Positions 52,120-59,821 of a stretch of DNA of 64,000 nt are shown here, in pieces (position 1 is the stretch's first letter; the number at the start of each line of letters is the position of its first letter). This DNA is from Xylophilus sp042867185. GTDB lineage: Bacteria > Pseudomonadota > Gammaproteobacteria > Burkholderiales > Burkholderiaceae_C. The DNA lies in the NCBI GenBank assembly GCA_042867185.1, contig JBHZQV010000003.1, positions 124,001 through 188,000 of the forward strand, given 5' to 3'. The notes below the pieces were generated by a model. That model did not search any database. It had not been told where the DNA came from and was given only the letters and a program-made list of their open reading frames with translations. The position numbers and the translations under genes were made by a program.

Positions 52120-53187
52120 TCAGTCCGAGAGCGTTGCGGTACCCACTCCCAGCAACTGGTGCAGCCGCGTGCTGGTCGTCGTGTACTGCAGCGGGATCGG
52201 CTGGCCCGGGAAGACCCGGGCCGCCGCCCCGAACGCAGCCAGCGTGCATTCATGGAACGCGGAGAGGATCAGCTTCTTCTTGCCGGGATAGGTGTTGATG
52301 TCGCCCACCGCATGGATGCCGGGCACCGCCGTGGCGAAGCTTTCGGTATCGACCGGCACCTGCTTGCGGGCCAGCGCGAGGCCCCAGTCGGCGATCGGGC
52401 CGAGGCGGGGGCTCAGGCCCTGCAGCACGAACATCGCGTCGAGCGGGATCGTCTGCGTGTCGCCCTGGCTGTCCAGGAGTTGGGCCGCGGCCAAGCGACC
52501 GCCGTGCACCGCGATGCCGGTGACCTGGCCGGCCTGGAAGTGCAGGGCGCCCGAGTCGCGCGCTGCCTGGAACGCGGCGAGCGCGGCGTCGCCTGCCGGT
52601 AGCGGCTCGCGGCGGTAGGCCAGGGTGACGCGCGCGCCGGCCCCGGCCAGCGCCACGGCGGCTTCCAGGGCCGCGTCGTCGCCGCCGACCACCAGCACCG
52701 CCTGCCCCGCGTGGGCCTGCGGTGTCTGGAGGCGGTGGAAGACCTGCGTGCCCTCGAAGCTGTCCAGCCCGTCGATTTTCAGCCGGCGCGGCGTGAAGGC
52801 GCCGACACCGGCCGCCAGCAGGATCGTCTTGGCGTCGAAACGGGTGCCGGCCGACGTCTCGACGGCGAAGCCGCTGCCGTCGGCGGCGGGCACCACGGTC
52901 GAGACCTCCTGGCCCAAATGGAACACCGGCTCGAACGGCGCCGCCTGCTGCTGCAGCCGCGCCACCAGCTCGCGGCCGGTGCAGACGGCCAGTGCGGGAA
53001 TGTCGTAGATCGGCTTGTCGGGATAGAGCGCGATGCACTGGCCGCCCACATGCGGCAGCGCATCGACGATGTGCGACCGGATGCCCAGCAAACCCAGCTC
53101 GAACGCCTGGAACAGGCCGGCCGGGCCGGCGCCGACGATCAGCGCGTCGGTCGCGATAGCGGTGTGGGAAACGGGCGGGGACGTCAT
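52120..53187 (-). CDS. Ferredoxin/flavodoxin-NADP+ reductase, thioredoxin reductase-like
   Basis: The 355-residue flavoprotein has FAD-binding LIVGAGPAGLFQAFELGLLG, NADPH-binding VLVVGGDDAALEAAVALA and the late FAD block GIHAVGDINTYPGKKKLIL. It lacks the CxxC of thioredoxin reductase, which places it with the TrxR-like ferredoxin-NADP+ reductases (type 2). It moves electrons between NADPH and ferredoxin. The next gene upstream on this strand encodes a ferredoxin, a natural partner. The ATG preceded by GGAG is chosen over earlier in-frame ATGs. Confidence 0.92.
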   Translation of the reverse strand: MTSPPVSHTAIATDALIVGAGPAGLFQAFELGLLGIRSHIVDALPHVGGQCIALYPDKPIYDIPALAVCTGRELVARLQQQAAPFEPVFHLGQEVSTVVPAADGSGFAVETSAGTRFDAKTILLAAGVGAFTPRRLKIDGLDSFEGTQVFHRLQTPQAHAGQAVLVVGGDDAALEAAVALAGAGARVTLAYRREPLPAGDAALAAFQAARDSGALHFQAGQVTGIAVHGGRLAAAQLLDSQGDTQTIPLDAMFVLQGLSPRLGPIADWGLALARKQVPVDTESFATAVPGIHAVGDINTYPGKKKLILSAFHECTLAAFGAAARVFPGQPIPLQYTTTSTRLHQLLGVGTATLSD

Positions 53188-53267
53188 CGGCGGCTCCATG
53201 AGAAACGGGAGGCGCATGGCCTCCCGTTAGCAGTCGGGTGCGGCAGCGGCCTGCCGACGGGGCTCTG

Positions 53268-53597
53268 TCAGCGGATCAGCTCGGACAGCTTGCCCGGCTT
53301 GTCGCGCCACTCGTCGGCGTCGGGCATCGAAGGTTTGCGCTTGGTGATGCTCTTCCAACCGGCGGCCAGCGCCAGCTCGGCATTGAGCTTGATGAAGGCG
53401 AGCTGGTCGGCCGGCACGTCTTCCTCGGCGTAGATCGCATTGGCCGGGCATTCGGGGATGCAGACGGCGCAGTCGATGCACTCGTCCGGGTCGATCACCA
53501 GGAAGTTGGGGCCTTCGCGGAAACAGTCGACCGGGCACACGTCCACGCAATCGGTGTATTTGCACTTGATGCAGTTTTCGGTGACGACGTGGGTCAT
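53268..53597 (-). CDS. fdxA: Ferredoxin, 7Fe type (FdxA)
   Basis: The 109-residue electron carrier has the [3Fe-4S]/[4Fe-4S] pattern: CIKCKYTDCVDVCPVDCF at residues 9-26 and CIDCAVCIPECP further on. The C-terminal extension of about 45 residues is usual for the Azotobacter FdI type. It is followed by the ferredoxin reductase gene on the same strand and precedes it by about 80 bases, so the two may be cotranscribed. Confidence 0.96.
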   Translation of the reverse strand: MTHVVTENCIKCKYTDCVDVCPVDCFREGPNFLVIDPDECIDCAVCIPECPANAIYAEEDVPADQLAFIKLNAELALAAGWKSITKRKPSMPDADEWRDKPGKLSELIR

Positions 53598-53658
53598 GGG
53601 CGTGTGGTGGTAAGACGGTAGAAACCCTGCATTTTAGCCGTGCCGGGAAATGTAGTGT

Positions 53659-54993
53659 TCACTGAATCAATACCGCTGCCGATGTTTTGTGGCTCGCGGT
53701 GTCCACCAGGATCATCGCGCCCAGCATCCGCGCCTGCGCGAAAGGCCGTACCGCGACCGGCTCCTGCAGCGCCAATTCGACATGGCCGAGGGCGTTGGCC
53801 GGCAGTTCGGTGGCGGCTTCGCGGGCCAGTGTCTGGATGTCGAGCCGGTCGACGATACGTTTGACCTTGGCCTTGACCCAGCGGTGGCCGTGCAGGGCCC
53901 AGTAGACGCGGCCCGGCACCAGCGGCTCGTCGTCGAGCCAGGCGACGGTGGCGGCGATCTCGCGTGTCGGGGCGAAAGCGCCGGGCGCCAGCAGCCAGTC
54001 GCCGCGGGAGACATCGACTTCGCGGTCGAGCACGATGCCGGCGCTGTGGCCGGCGGCCACGTCGCCCGGCCGGCGCGCATGGTCGAGCACCTGGGCGACG
54101 GTGGCTGTCTGGCCGCTCGGCATGACGGTGATCTCCTGCCCGGGCGCGACGCCGCCGGCCGCCACCCGGCCCCAGAAGGTGCGCCGGCCCTGCGAGGTGT
54201 CGGAGGAGGACGAGAACTTCTCGACCCACTGCACCGGGAAGGCGAAGGGCTCGTCGGTATCGGCCGGGGTGTTGGGCAAACCTTCCAGCAATGCCAGCAG
54301 CGAGGGGCCGTCGTAGCCGGCCCAGCCGTCGCCCTTGGCATCGACCACGTTCCAGCCCTTGAGCGCCGACACCGGCACCGTGGCCACCGACGCGATGCCG
54401 GCCGCCCGGGTGAAGGTCTCCAGCGCGGCGCGGATGCGGCGCAGCACCCGGGCCGGATCGTCCACCGCGTCGAGCTTGTTGACCGCGAACACGATCGACG
54501 GCACCCGCAGCAGGTGGGCCAGCAGCGTGTGGCGGCGCGTCTGCGGGAGCAGCTCGCCGGTGTCTTCCGTGGCCGCCCAGCGCAGCTTGGTCGCATCGAC
54601 CAGCACCACGGCCGCATCGGCGCTCGACGCCGCGGTGACCATGTTGCGGGTGTACTGCTCGTGCCCCGGCGCGTCGCCGATGATGAACTTGCGCCGGGCC
54701 GTCGCGAAGTAGCGGTAGGCCACGTCGATCGTGATCCCCTGCTCGCGCTCGGCCGACAACCCGTCGGTCAGCAGCGCCAGATCCGTCTCGCCGCCGCGCT
54801 GCACGCCCGCCAGCTGGTCCTGCAAAACGGTCTTGCTGTCGACCAGCAGCCGCCCGATCAGCGTGCTCTTGCCGTCGTCGACGCTGCCGCAGGTAATGAA
54901 CCGCAGCGCAGCCGCATGTTCAGCATCATTGGTGCCTGTAGCCGGCGCCAGATGCGGACTGGCAGCTATGGTATTCGTAGCGTTATTCATCAA
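53659..54993 (-). CDS. cysN: Sulfate adenylyltransferase subunit 1 (CysN GTPase)
   Basis: CysN is the regulatory GTPase of ATP sulfurylase; with CysD it makes APS from sulfate. The 444-residue protein has GSVDDGKSTLIGRLL (P-loop), DAPGHEQYTRNM (G3) and VNKLD (G4), then EF-Tu-like barrels. There is no C-terminal APS-kinase domain. The N-terminus is unusual: about 20 residues (ATNTIAASPHLAPATGTND) come from a 65-bp repeat copy. It is last in the cys operon and separated from cysD by a family 2 repeat. Confidence 0.96.
   Translation of the reverse strand: MMNNATNTIAASPHLAPATGTNDAEHAAALRFITCGSVDDGKSTLIGRLLVDSKTVLQDQLAGVQRGGETDLALLTDGLSAEREQGITIDVAYRYFATARRKFIIGDAPGHEQYTRNMVTAASSADAAVVLVDATKLRWAATEDTGELLPQTRRHTLLAHLLRVPSIVFAVNKLDAVDDPARVLRRIRAALETFTRAAGIASVATVPVSALKGWNVVDAKGDGWAGYDGPSLLALLEGLPNTPADTDEPFAFPVQWVEKFSSSSDTSQGRRTFWGRVAAGGVAPGQEITVMPSGQTATVAQVLDHARRPGDVAAGHSAGIVLDREVDVSRGDWLLAPGAFAPTREIAATVAWLDDEPLVPGRVYWALHGHRWVKAKVKRIVDRLDIQTLAREAATELPANALGHVELALQEPVAVRPFAQARMLGAMILVDTASHKTSAAVLIQ
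54917..54981 (-). repeat. 65-bp palindromic repeat, copy 5, encoding the CysN N-terminus
   Basis: Minus-strand copy starting GCTACGAATACCATAGCT, with GGCGCCGGCTACAGGCACC. It begins four codons after the cysN ATG and is translated in the same frame as copy 2 in the FemAB-like gene. Confidence 0.78.
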
Positions 54994-55027
54994 AAATCAC
55001 CTCATCAATCAAAGCGCCAATCCAGAG

Positions 55028-55126
55028 ACGCCGTGGATCCGGCTCCGCCGGTCCACCGGCGTCGCCCCCGGAAGGGGGTGGGCGGCCACTGCCCGCGGCA
55101 GCGGGCTGGGCAAGCCTGGGGGAGAA
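55028..55126 (-). repeat. Gene-end repeat, family 2, copy B
   Basis: On the minus strand this copy begins CTCCCCCAGGCTTG right after the cysD stop and runs through CCCCCTTCCGGGGGC and CCGGCGGAGCCGG to within about 35 bases of cysN. It has an insertion of about 20 bases compared with copy A at 4051-4140. It lies inside a transcribed operon. Confidence 0.75.
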
Positions 55127-56086
55127 CTAAAAGTACCCGTCCTTCTTGCGCTTCTCCATCGAAGCCTCGGAGGTCTTGTCGTCCATCCGCGTCGCGCCGC
55201 GTTCGCTCACGTCGGCCGCCAGCGTCTCGACCACGATGTCCGCAGCGCTCGCCGCGTCGCTCTCGACCGGGCAGGTGCAGGTGATGTCGCCGACGGTGCG
55301 GAAGCGCACGTCGCGCGTCTCGGCCACTTCGCCGTCGCGCAGCGGCGTCAGCGGCGTGACCGGCACCAGCAGGCCCTTGCGCTCCACCACTTCGCGCCGG
55401 TGGGTGTAGTAGAGCGAGGGCAGGGCGATCTGCTCGCGGTCGATGTACTGCCACACGTCGAGCTCGGTCCAGTTGCTGATCGGGAATACGCGGAAGTGCT
55501 CGCCCGGCGCCAGGCGGGTGTTGAACAGGGTCCACAGCTCGGGCCGCTGGGCCTTCGGCTGCCACTGGCCGAAGCTGTCGCGGTGCGAAAAGATGCGCTC
55601 CTTGGCGCGGGCCTTTTCTTCGTCGCGGCGGGCGCCGCCGATGAGCGCGTCGAACCGGAACTCCTCGATCGCCTCCAGCAGCGTGACCGACTGGTGCACG
55701 TTGCGGCTCTCGCCCGGATGGGCCAGCCGCACCGTGCCGCGCGCCATCGAATCCTCGACGCTGCGCACGATCAACTCGGCGCCCAGTTCCTTCGCGCGGA
55801 AGTCGCGGAAGTCGGTCACCTCGTGAAAATTGTGGCCGGTGTCGATCATCAGCAGCGGGTAGGGGATGCGGCCGGCGCCGAAGGCTTTTTCGGCGCATTT
55901 CAGCAGCACCAGCGAATCCTTGCCGCCCGAGAACAGCAGCGTCGGGCGCTCGAAGGTGGCGGCCACTTCGCGCAGGATGAAGATGGTTTCTTCTTCCAGC
56001 GCGTCGAGGTGGGTGTTGGACAGGCGGGCGGGCGACGTCGTGGCGTGGGCCGCGTGCAGCAGTTCGGTGTCTTGGCGTGCGTTCAT
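55127..56086 (-). CDS. cysD: Sulfate adenylyltransferase subunit 2 (CysD)
   Basis: CysD is the catalytic adenylylating subunit of ATP sulfurylase. The 319-residue protein has the PP-loop LLFSGGKDSLVLLKCAEKAF, then HVIDTGHNF-like LMIDTGHNFHEVTDFRD, GGARRDEEKARAKER and FPISNWTELDVWQYI. The C-terminal KRKKDGYF is typical. The ATG at 56086 is chosen; another in-frame ATG seven codons upstream is possible. It lies between cysH and cysN on the same strand. Confidence 0.96.
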   Translation of the reverse strand: MNARQDTELLHAAHATTSPARLSNTHLDALEEETIFILREVAATFERPTLLFSGGKDSLVLLKCAEKAFGAGRIPYPLLMIDTGHNFHEVTDFRDFRAKELGAELIVRSVEDSMARGTVRLAHPGESRNVHQSVTLLEAIEEFRFDALIGGARRDEEKARAKERIFSHRDSFGQWQPKAQRPELWTLFNTRLAPGEHFRVFPISNWTELDVWQYIDREQIALPSLYYTHRREVVERKGLLVPVTPLTPLRDGEVAETRDVRFRTVGDITCTCPVESDAASAADIVVETLAADVSERGATRMDDKTSEASMEKRKKDGYF

Positions 56087-56118
56087 CGTGGAGGGGGCGT
56101 GGGGCATGGGGCGGACGG

Positions 56119-56739
56119 TCAGTGCGCGAGGTGCAGGCCGCATTCGCGGTTGTCCTCGCCCTTGGTCGGGTCCACGTAGTCGAAGTTGTTGGGCAGGCCG
56201 TGCTTCTCGCAGTAGGCGTACAGGTCTTTCGACGACCAGTGCAGCAGCGGCGCCACCTTGAGCAGGCCGTCGGGGTTGACGCTGACCGGGTCCATCGTGG
56301 CGCGCACCGCGGTGTCGGTGGCGCGCAGCGCGGTGAACCAGACCTTGGGTGCGGTCTCGCGCAGGGCCCGGGCGAAGGGCTCGAGCTTCACCTCTTCGGT
56401 GAATGAGGCGTGGCGCGGGTCGTCGATCGCCGGGGTGGCACCCTCGACCGCTTCTCGGTGCGCGCGGGAGCGCTTCGGCAGGTAGATGTGCAGGTCCAAC
56501 TGCAAGAGCTTCGTCACCTCGTCGGCGAACCGGTAGGTGGCGTCGGTGTTGTAGCCGTTGTCCATCCACACCACCGGCACGGCGGGGTTCGCGCGCGACA
56601 CCATGTGCAGGATCACCGCCTCGAAAGGCCGGAAGTTGGTGGTGACGATGGCCGGCTGGCCCAGGCCGACAGCCCAGTCCACCAGGCCGTGCGCGTCGTG
56701 GCCGAACTGCGCGTTGACGGGTGCGAGGTCGAGGTTCAT
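56119..56739 (-). CDS. cysH: Adenylyl/phosphoadenylyl-sulfate reductase family protein, short form
   Basis: CysH reduces APS or PAPS to sulfite with thioredoxin. The 206-residue protein is shorter than the usual 230-260. It has VWMDNGYNTDATYRFADEV, VKLEPFARALRETAPKVWFTALR and the catalytic Cys in RECGLH at the end. Only two Cys are present, so the CC...CxxC set that binds the iron-sulfur cluster of bacterial APS reductases is missing. There is no cysC in the window. It lies between the DUF934 gene and cysD. Confidence 0.9.
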   Translation of the reverse strand: MNLDLAPVNAQFGHDAHGLVDWAVGLGQPAIVTTNFRPFEAVILHMVSRANPAVPVVWMDNGYNTDATYRFADEVTKLLQLDLHIYLPKRSRAHREAVEGATPAIDDPRHASFTEEVKLEPFARALRETAPKVWFTALRATDTAVRATMDPVSVNPDGLLKVAPLLHWSSKDLYAYCEKHGLPNNFDYVDPTKGEDNRECGLHLAH

Positions 56740-56743
56740 CGGA

Positions 56744-57130
56744 TCAGGCCGCAGCCGCCTCCTTAAAGTGGGGCTGCACATGCACCGCGTCGCCCTGGTA
56801 GAAGCCGCCGAAGCGGTCGAACTGGCGCTGCGCATCGGCCGCGTCGACGCCCTCCTTCAGCACCGCGACGCTGAAGCCGGTGCGCGACATCTGCACCAGC
56901 TGGTCGATCAGCACGTCGCCGGTGGCGCGGATCTCGCCGGTGAAGCCGCGGCGGCGGCGCAGCAGAAAGGCCTGGCTGTAGGCGCGGCCGTCGGTGAACT
57001 TGGGAAACACCAGGTCGATGCGCGTGACGCCGTCGAGCGCCGCCTCCAGCGGATCGGCGTCGTTGGGCAGCTGCAGCAGGGTCGTGTCGTTCTCGGGAAC
57101 GAAATGGGCGTGGGAATCGATGATCTTCAT
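56744..57130 (-). CDS. DUF934 family protein of the sulfite reductase operon
   Basis: The 128-residue protein shows the DUF934 core: LEAALDGVTRIDLVFPKFTDGRAYSQAFLLRRR and the C-terminal FDRFGGFYQGDAVHVQPHF. Genes of this family sit beside cysI in many proteobacteria, and its product is usually described as an oxidoreductase-associated or accessory protein of unknown action. It starts 20 bases after cysI and ends four bases before cysH, so it is part of the operon. Confidence 0.93.
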   Translation of the reverse strand: MKIIDSHAHFVPENDTTLLQLPNDADPLEAALDGVTRIDLVFPKFTDGRAYSQAFLLRRRRGFTGEIRATGDVLIDQLVQMSRTGFSVAVLKEGVDAADAQRQFDRFGGFYQGDAVHVQPHFKEAAAA

Positions 57131-57150
57131 GGCGTGCTTTCCAATCCGCC

Positions 57151-58941
57151 TCAGGCGGCTTCCTCCACCTTGAAACGGGCGCCGTTGGCCGCGGCCTTGA
57201 ACGGCTCGGCGCCGACGCGGCGCAGCGTGTCGATGAAGGTCTCGTGGCGGCCGTCGACCGATTGGCGGTGGTCGCGGTAGGTGGTCAGCACCGCCTCGAT
57301 CACCTCGGGCACCTCGGCCGCGGTGAACGACGGGCCCACCGCCTTGCCGGCCTGGGACGCGCCCGAGAGGGCCGAGCCGTCGGAGCCGCCGAGCGTCACC
57401 TGGTACCACTCTTTGCCGTCCTTGTCGACGCCCAGGATGCCGATGTGGCCGCTGTGGTGGTGGCCGCAGCTGTTGATGCAGCCGCTGATGTGCAGGTCGA
57501 TCTCGCCCAGGTCGTCGAGCTCGTCGAGGTCCTGGTAGCGCTCGGTGATCGCCTCGGCGATCGGGATCGAGCGGGCATTGGCCAACGAGCAGAAGTCGCC
57601 GCCGGGGCAGGCGATCATGTCGGTCAGCAGATGCACGTTGGCGCTGGCGAAGCCGGCGGCGGTGGCTTCCTTCCACAGGGCGTGCAGGTCTTCGGCGCGC
57701 ACCCAGGGCAGCAGCAGGTTCTGGTCGTGGGTGACGCGGGTTTCGCCGGCGCTGTAGCGGTCGGCCAGGCCGGCCGCGATGTCGAGCTGGTCGGCCGACG
57801 CATCGCCCGGCGCCTGCAGCCGGCGCTTGAACGACAGGGTGACGGCGCGCAAGGCCGGGTTCTGATGGGGCGCCACGTTGCGCTGCAGCCAGCGGGCGAA
57901 CATCGGCTCGGCCGCCGCGGCGCTGCGCAGGGCGGTGTCGACGTCCTCGGCATGGGCGCCGGTGCCGGCGGCCAGGGCCGGCGGCACGAAAGAGGCGGCT
58001 ACCCGGTCGTACTCGGCCTGGGTGATGGTGTGCGGGGCTCCGTCGTGATCGACGATCTGGGTGTACTCGGCTTCCACGTCGTCGATGTAGGCCTGGCCTT
58101 CGGCCTTCACCAGGATCTTGATGCGGGCCTTGTAGATGTTGTCGCGGCGGCCGTAGCGGTTGTAGACCCGCACCACGGCTTCCAGGTAATTCATGATCTG
58201 GTTCCAGGGCAGGAACTCGCGCAGCACGGTGCCCACGATCGGGGTGCGGCCCATGCCGCCGCCCACCTGCACCCGGAAGCCCAGTTCGCCGGCCTCGTTC
58301 TTCAGCAGGTGCAGGCCCACGTCGTGCCAGCCGGTGGCGGCGCGGTCTTCGGTGGCGCCGGTGATCGCGATCTTGAACTTGCGCGGCAGAAAGGCGAACT
58401 CGGGGTGCAGCGTGCTCCACTGCCGCATGATCTCGGCGAAGGGCCGCGGGTCGGCGATCTCGTCGGCGGCCACGCCCGCACGCTCGTCGCTGGTGATGTT
58501 GCGGATGCAGTTGCCGCTGGTCTGGATGCCGTGCATGTCGACCGAGGCCAGCAGGTCCATCACGTCGGCACTCTTGGCCAGCGGGATCCAGTTGTACTGC
58601 ACGTTCTGGCGGGTGGTGAAGTGCGCGTAGTGCGTCGGCAGGTGCTGGGTGCCGAGGGCGCCCTGCGTGTCCATCGCGGTCTTGTAGACGGCGGCCTCCG
58701 GTTCGTCGTACTCGCGGGCGATCTTCGCCAGCACCCGCAGCTGGCGGCTGGAGAGCTCGCCGTAGGGCACCGCCACCCGCAGCATCGGCGCGTAGCGCTG
58801 CACGTACCAGCCGTTCTGCAGGCGCAGCGGCTTGAATTCGTCCTCGCTCAGCTTGCCGGCCTGCCAGCGCTCGAGCTGGTCGCGGAACTGGGCGGCGCGC
58901 TGGTGCACGAACTGGCGGTCGAATTCTGTGTACTGGTACAT
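57151..58941 (-). CDS. cysI: Sulfite reductase hemoprotein (nitrite/sulfite reductase family)
   Basis: The 596-residue enzyme reduces sulfite to sulfide with six electrons, using a coupled siroheme and [4Fe-4S] centre. Both halves have ferredoxin-like nitrite/sulfite reductase repeats. Cluster/siroheme Cys residues are in ACPGGDFCSLAN and CINSCGHHHSGHIG. It has GGGMGRTPIVGTVLREF in the first half. No cysJ flavoprotein gene is near, so electrons may come from ferredoxin; fdxA and a ferredoxin reductase gene lie a few kilobases away. Confidence 0.95.
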   Translation of the reverse strand: MYQYTEFDRQFVHQRAAQFRDQLERWQAGKLSEDEFKPLRLQNGWYVQRYAPMLRVAVPYGELSSRQLRVLAKIAREYDEPEAAVYKTAMDTQGALGTQHLPTHYAHFTTRQNVQYNWIPLAKSADVMDLLASVDMHGIQTSGNCIRNITSDERAGVAADEIADPRPFAEIMRQWSTLHPEFAFLPRKFKIAITGATEDRAATGWHDVGLHLLKNEAGELGFRVQVGGGMGRTPIVGTVLREFLPWNQIMNYLEAVVRVYNRYGRRDNIYKARIKILVKAEGQAYIDDVEAEYTQIVDHDGAPHTITQAEYDRVAASFVPPALAAGTGAHAEDVDTALRSAAAAEPMFARWLQRNVAPHQNPALRAVTLSFKRRLQAPGDASADQLDIAAGLADRYSAGETRVTHDQNLLLPWVRAEDLHALWKEATAAGFASANVHLLTDMIACPGGDFCSLANARSIPIAEAITERYQDLDELDDLGEIDLHISGCINSCGHHHSGHIGILGVDKDGKEWYQVTLGGSDGSALSGASQAGKAVGPSFTAAEVPEVIEAVLTTYRDHRQSVDGRHETFIDTLRRVGAEPFKAAANGARFKVEEAA

Positions 58942-58961
58942 CGTGGAGATCTCGGGGATAT

Positions 58962-59750
58962 TTATAAGGTGATCAACTTGGCTCCGGCATAGGCCAGCAG
59001 CACCGACAGCAGCGAGCGGATCAGCCGCTCGGGCGCCCGGCGCACCAGGAGCGTGCCCAGCCAGATGCCGGGCAGCGAGCCGGCGAGCAGCTTGAGCAGA
59101 AGGGGCCAGTCTACCGAGCCGATCGAGGCATGTCCCAGCCCGGCCACCAAGGTCAGCGGAACGGCATGGGCAATGTCGGCCGCCACGATCCGGCGCAGCG
59201 GCAGCATCGGGTAGAGCAGCATCAGCACCAGCACGCCGATCGCACCGGCCCCGACCGAGCTGAGGGTCACCAGCGTGCCGATCGCGGCGCCGAACAGCAC
59301 GGTGAGCACCGGATGCCGGCTGCGTGCGGCCTCTGCCGTGTCGCCCGGGGCGGCCTGCGGTGTCTTGCCGCCCCGCACCGCCTTGTAGAACGTGGCGGCC
59401 GCGGTCAGCAGCAGGGCCGCGCCAAGCGTGAGCGTCATGACGTGCTGCACCGCAGGCTGCGCCGGTCCTACCCGGCCCAGCACATACAGGGTGGCGAGCG
59501 CCGCCGGTACGCTGCCGGCCGCCATGCGCAGCACCACCGGCCAGTCGATCTGGCGCGCCCGGGCCAGCGCGACCGAGCCGCCCATCTTGGTGAAGGCGGC
59601 GAAGAGCAGGTCGGTGCCGATCGCCAGGTGCGGCTTCACCCCGAAGAAGAAGATCAGCAGCGGCGTCATCAGCGAGCCGCCGCCCACGCCGGTGAGCCCG
59701 ACGACCAGGCCCACGGCGAAGCCGGCGAAAACGAACGCGAGATCGTGCAT
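58962..59750 (-). CDS. TauE/SafE family sulfite/anion exporter
   Basis: The 262-residue inner-membrane protein has about eight hydrophobic segments and the family start FAGFAVGLVVGLTGVGGGSLMTP, with KPHLAIGTDLLFAAFTKMGG following. TauE/SafE members move sulfite, sulfonates or other anions. It is the first gene of the cys operon, 20 bases before cysI, so sulfite or sulfate handling is likely. The ATG follows the proposed promoter by only a few bases. Confidence 0.92.
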   Translation of the reverse strand: MHDLAFVFAGFAVGLVVGLTGVGGGSLMTPLLIFFFGVKPHLAIGTDLLFAAFTKMGGSVALARARQIDWPVVLRMAAGSVPAALATLYVLGRVGPAQPAVQHVMTLTLGAALLLTAAATFYKAVRGGKTPQAAPGDTAEAARSRHPVLTVLFGAAIGTLVTLSSVGAGAIGVLVLMLLYPMLPLRRIVAADIAHAVPLTLVAGLGHASIGSVDWPLLLKLLAGSLPGIWLGTLLVRRAPERLIRSLLSVLLAYAGAKLITL

Positions 59751-59759
59751 AGGGGCGAG

Positions 59760-59787
59760 ACTGTAGAAGCGGCGCTTATGAATTCAA
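59760..59787 (-). promoter_or_regulatory. Candidate promoter of the cys operon
   Basis: On the minus strand TTGAAT (59787-59782) and TACAGT (59765-59760) are 16 bases apart. A transcript would begin almost at the tauE ATG. AT-rich sequence with TTGAATTCATAAG overlaps the -35, a reasonable place for a CysB-type activator site, but I cannot show one. Confidence 0.45.
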
Positions 59788-59821
59788 ACGATTTTCTGGT
59801 GGCCGCTTTATGCGGATTAGC

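Noticed and set aside
53140..53165. GCTATCGCGACC near the start of the ferredoxin reductase gene as a further repeat copy
   Set aside because: Only the first few bases fit; the central inverted repeat and the CAGGCAC block are absent.
59772..59821. AT-rich sequence before the cys operon as a repeat copy
   Set aside because: It has no GCTA...ATAGCT palindrome or GGCCGGC block; it is better read as a promoter region.
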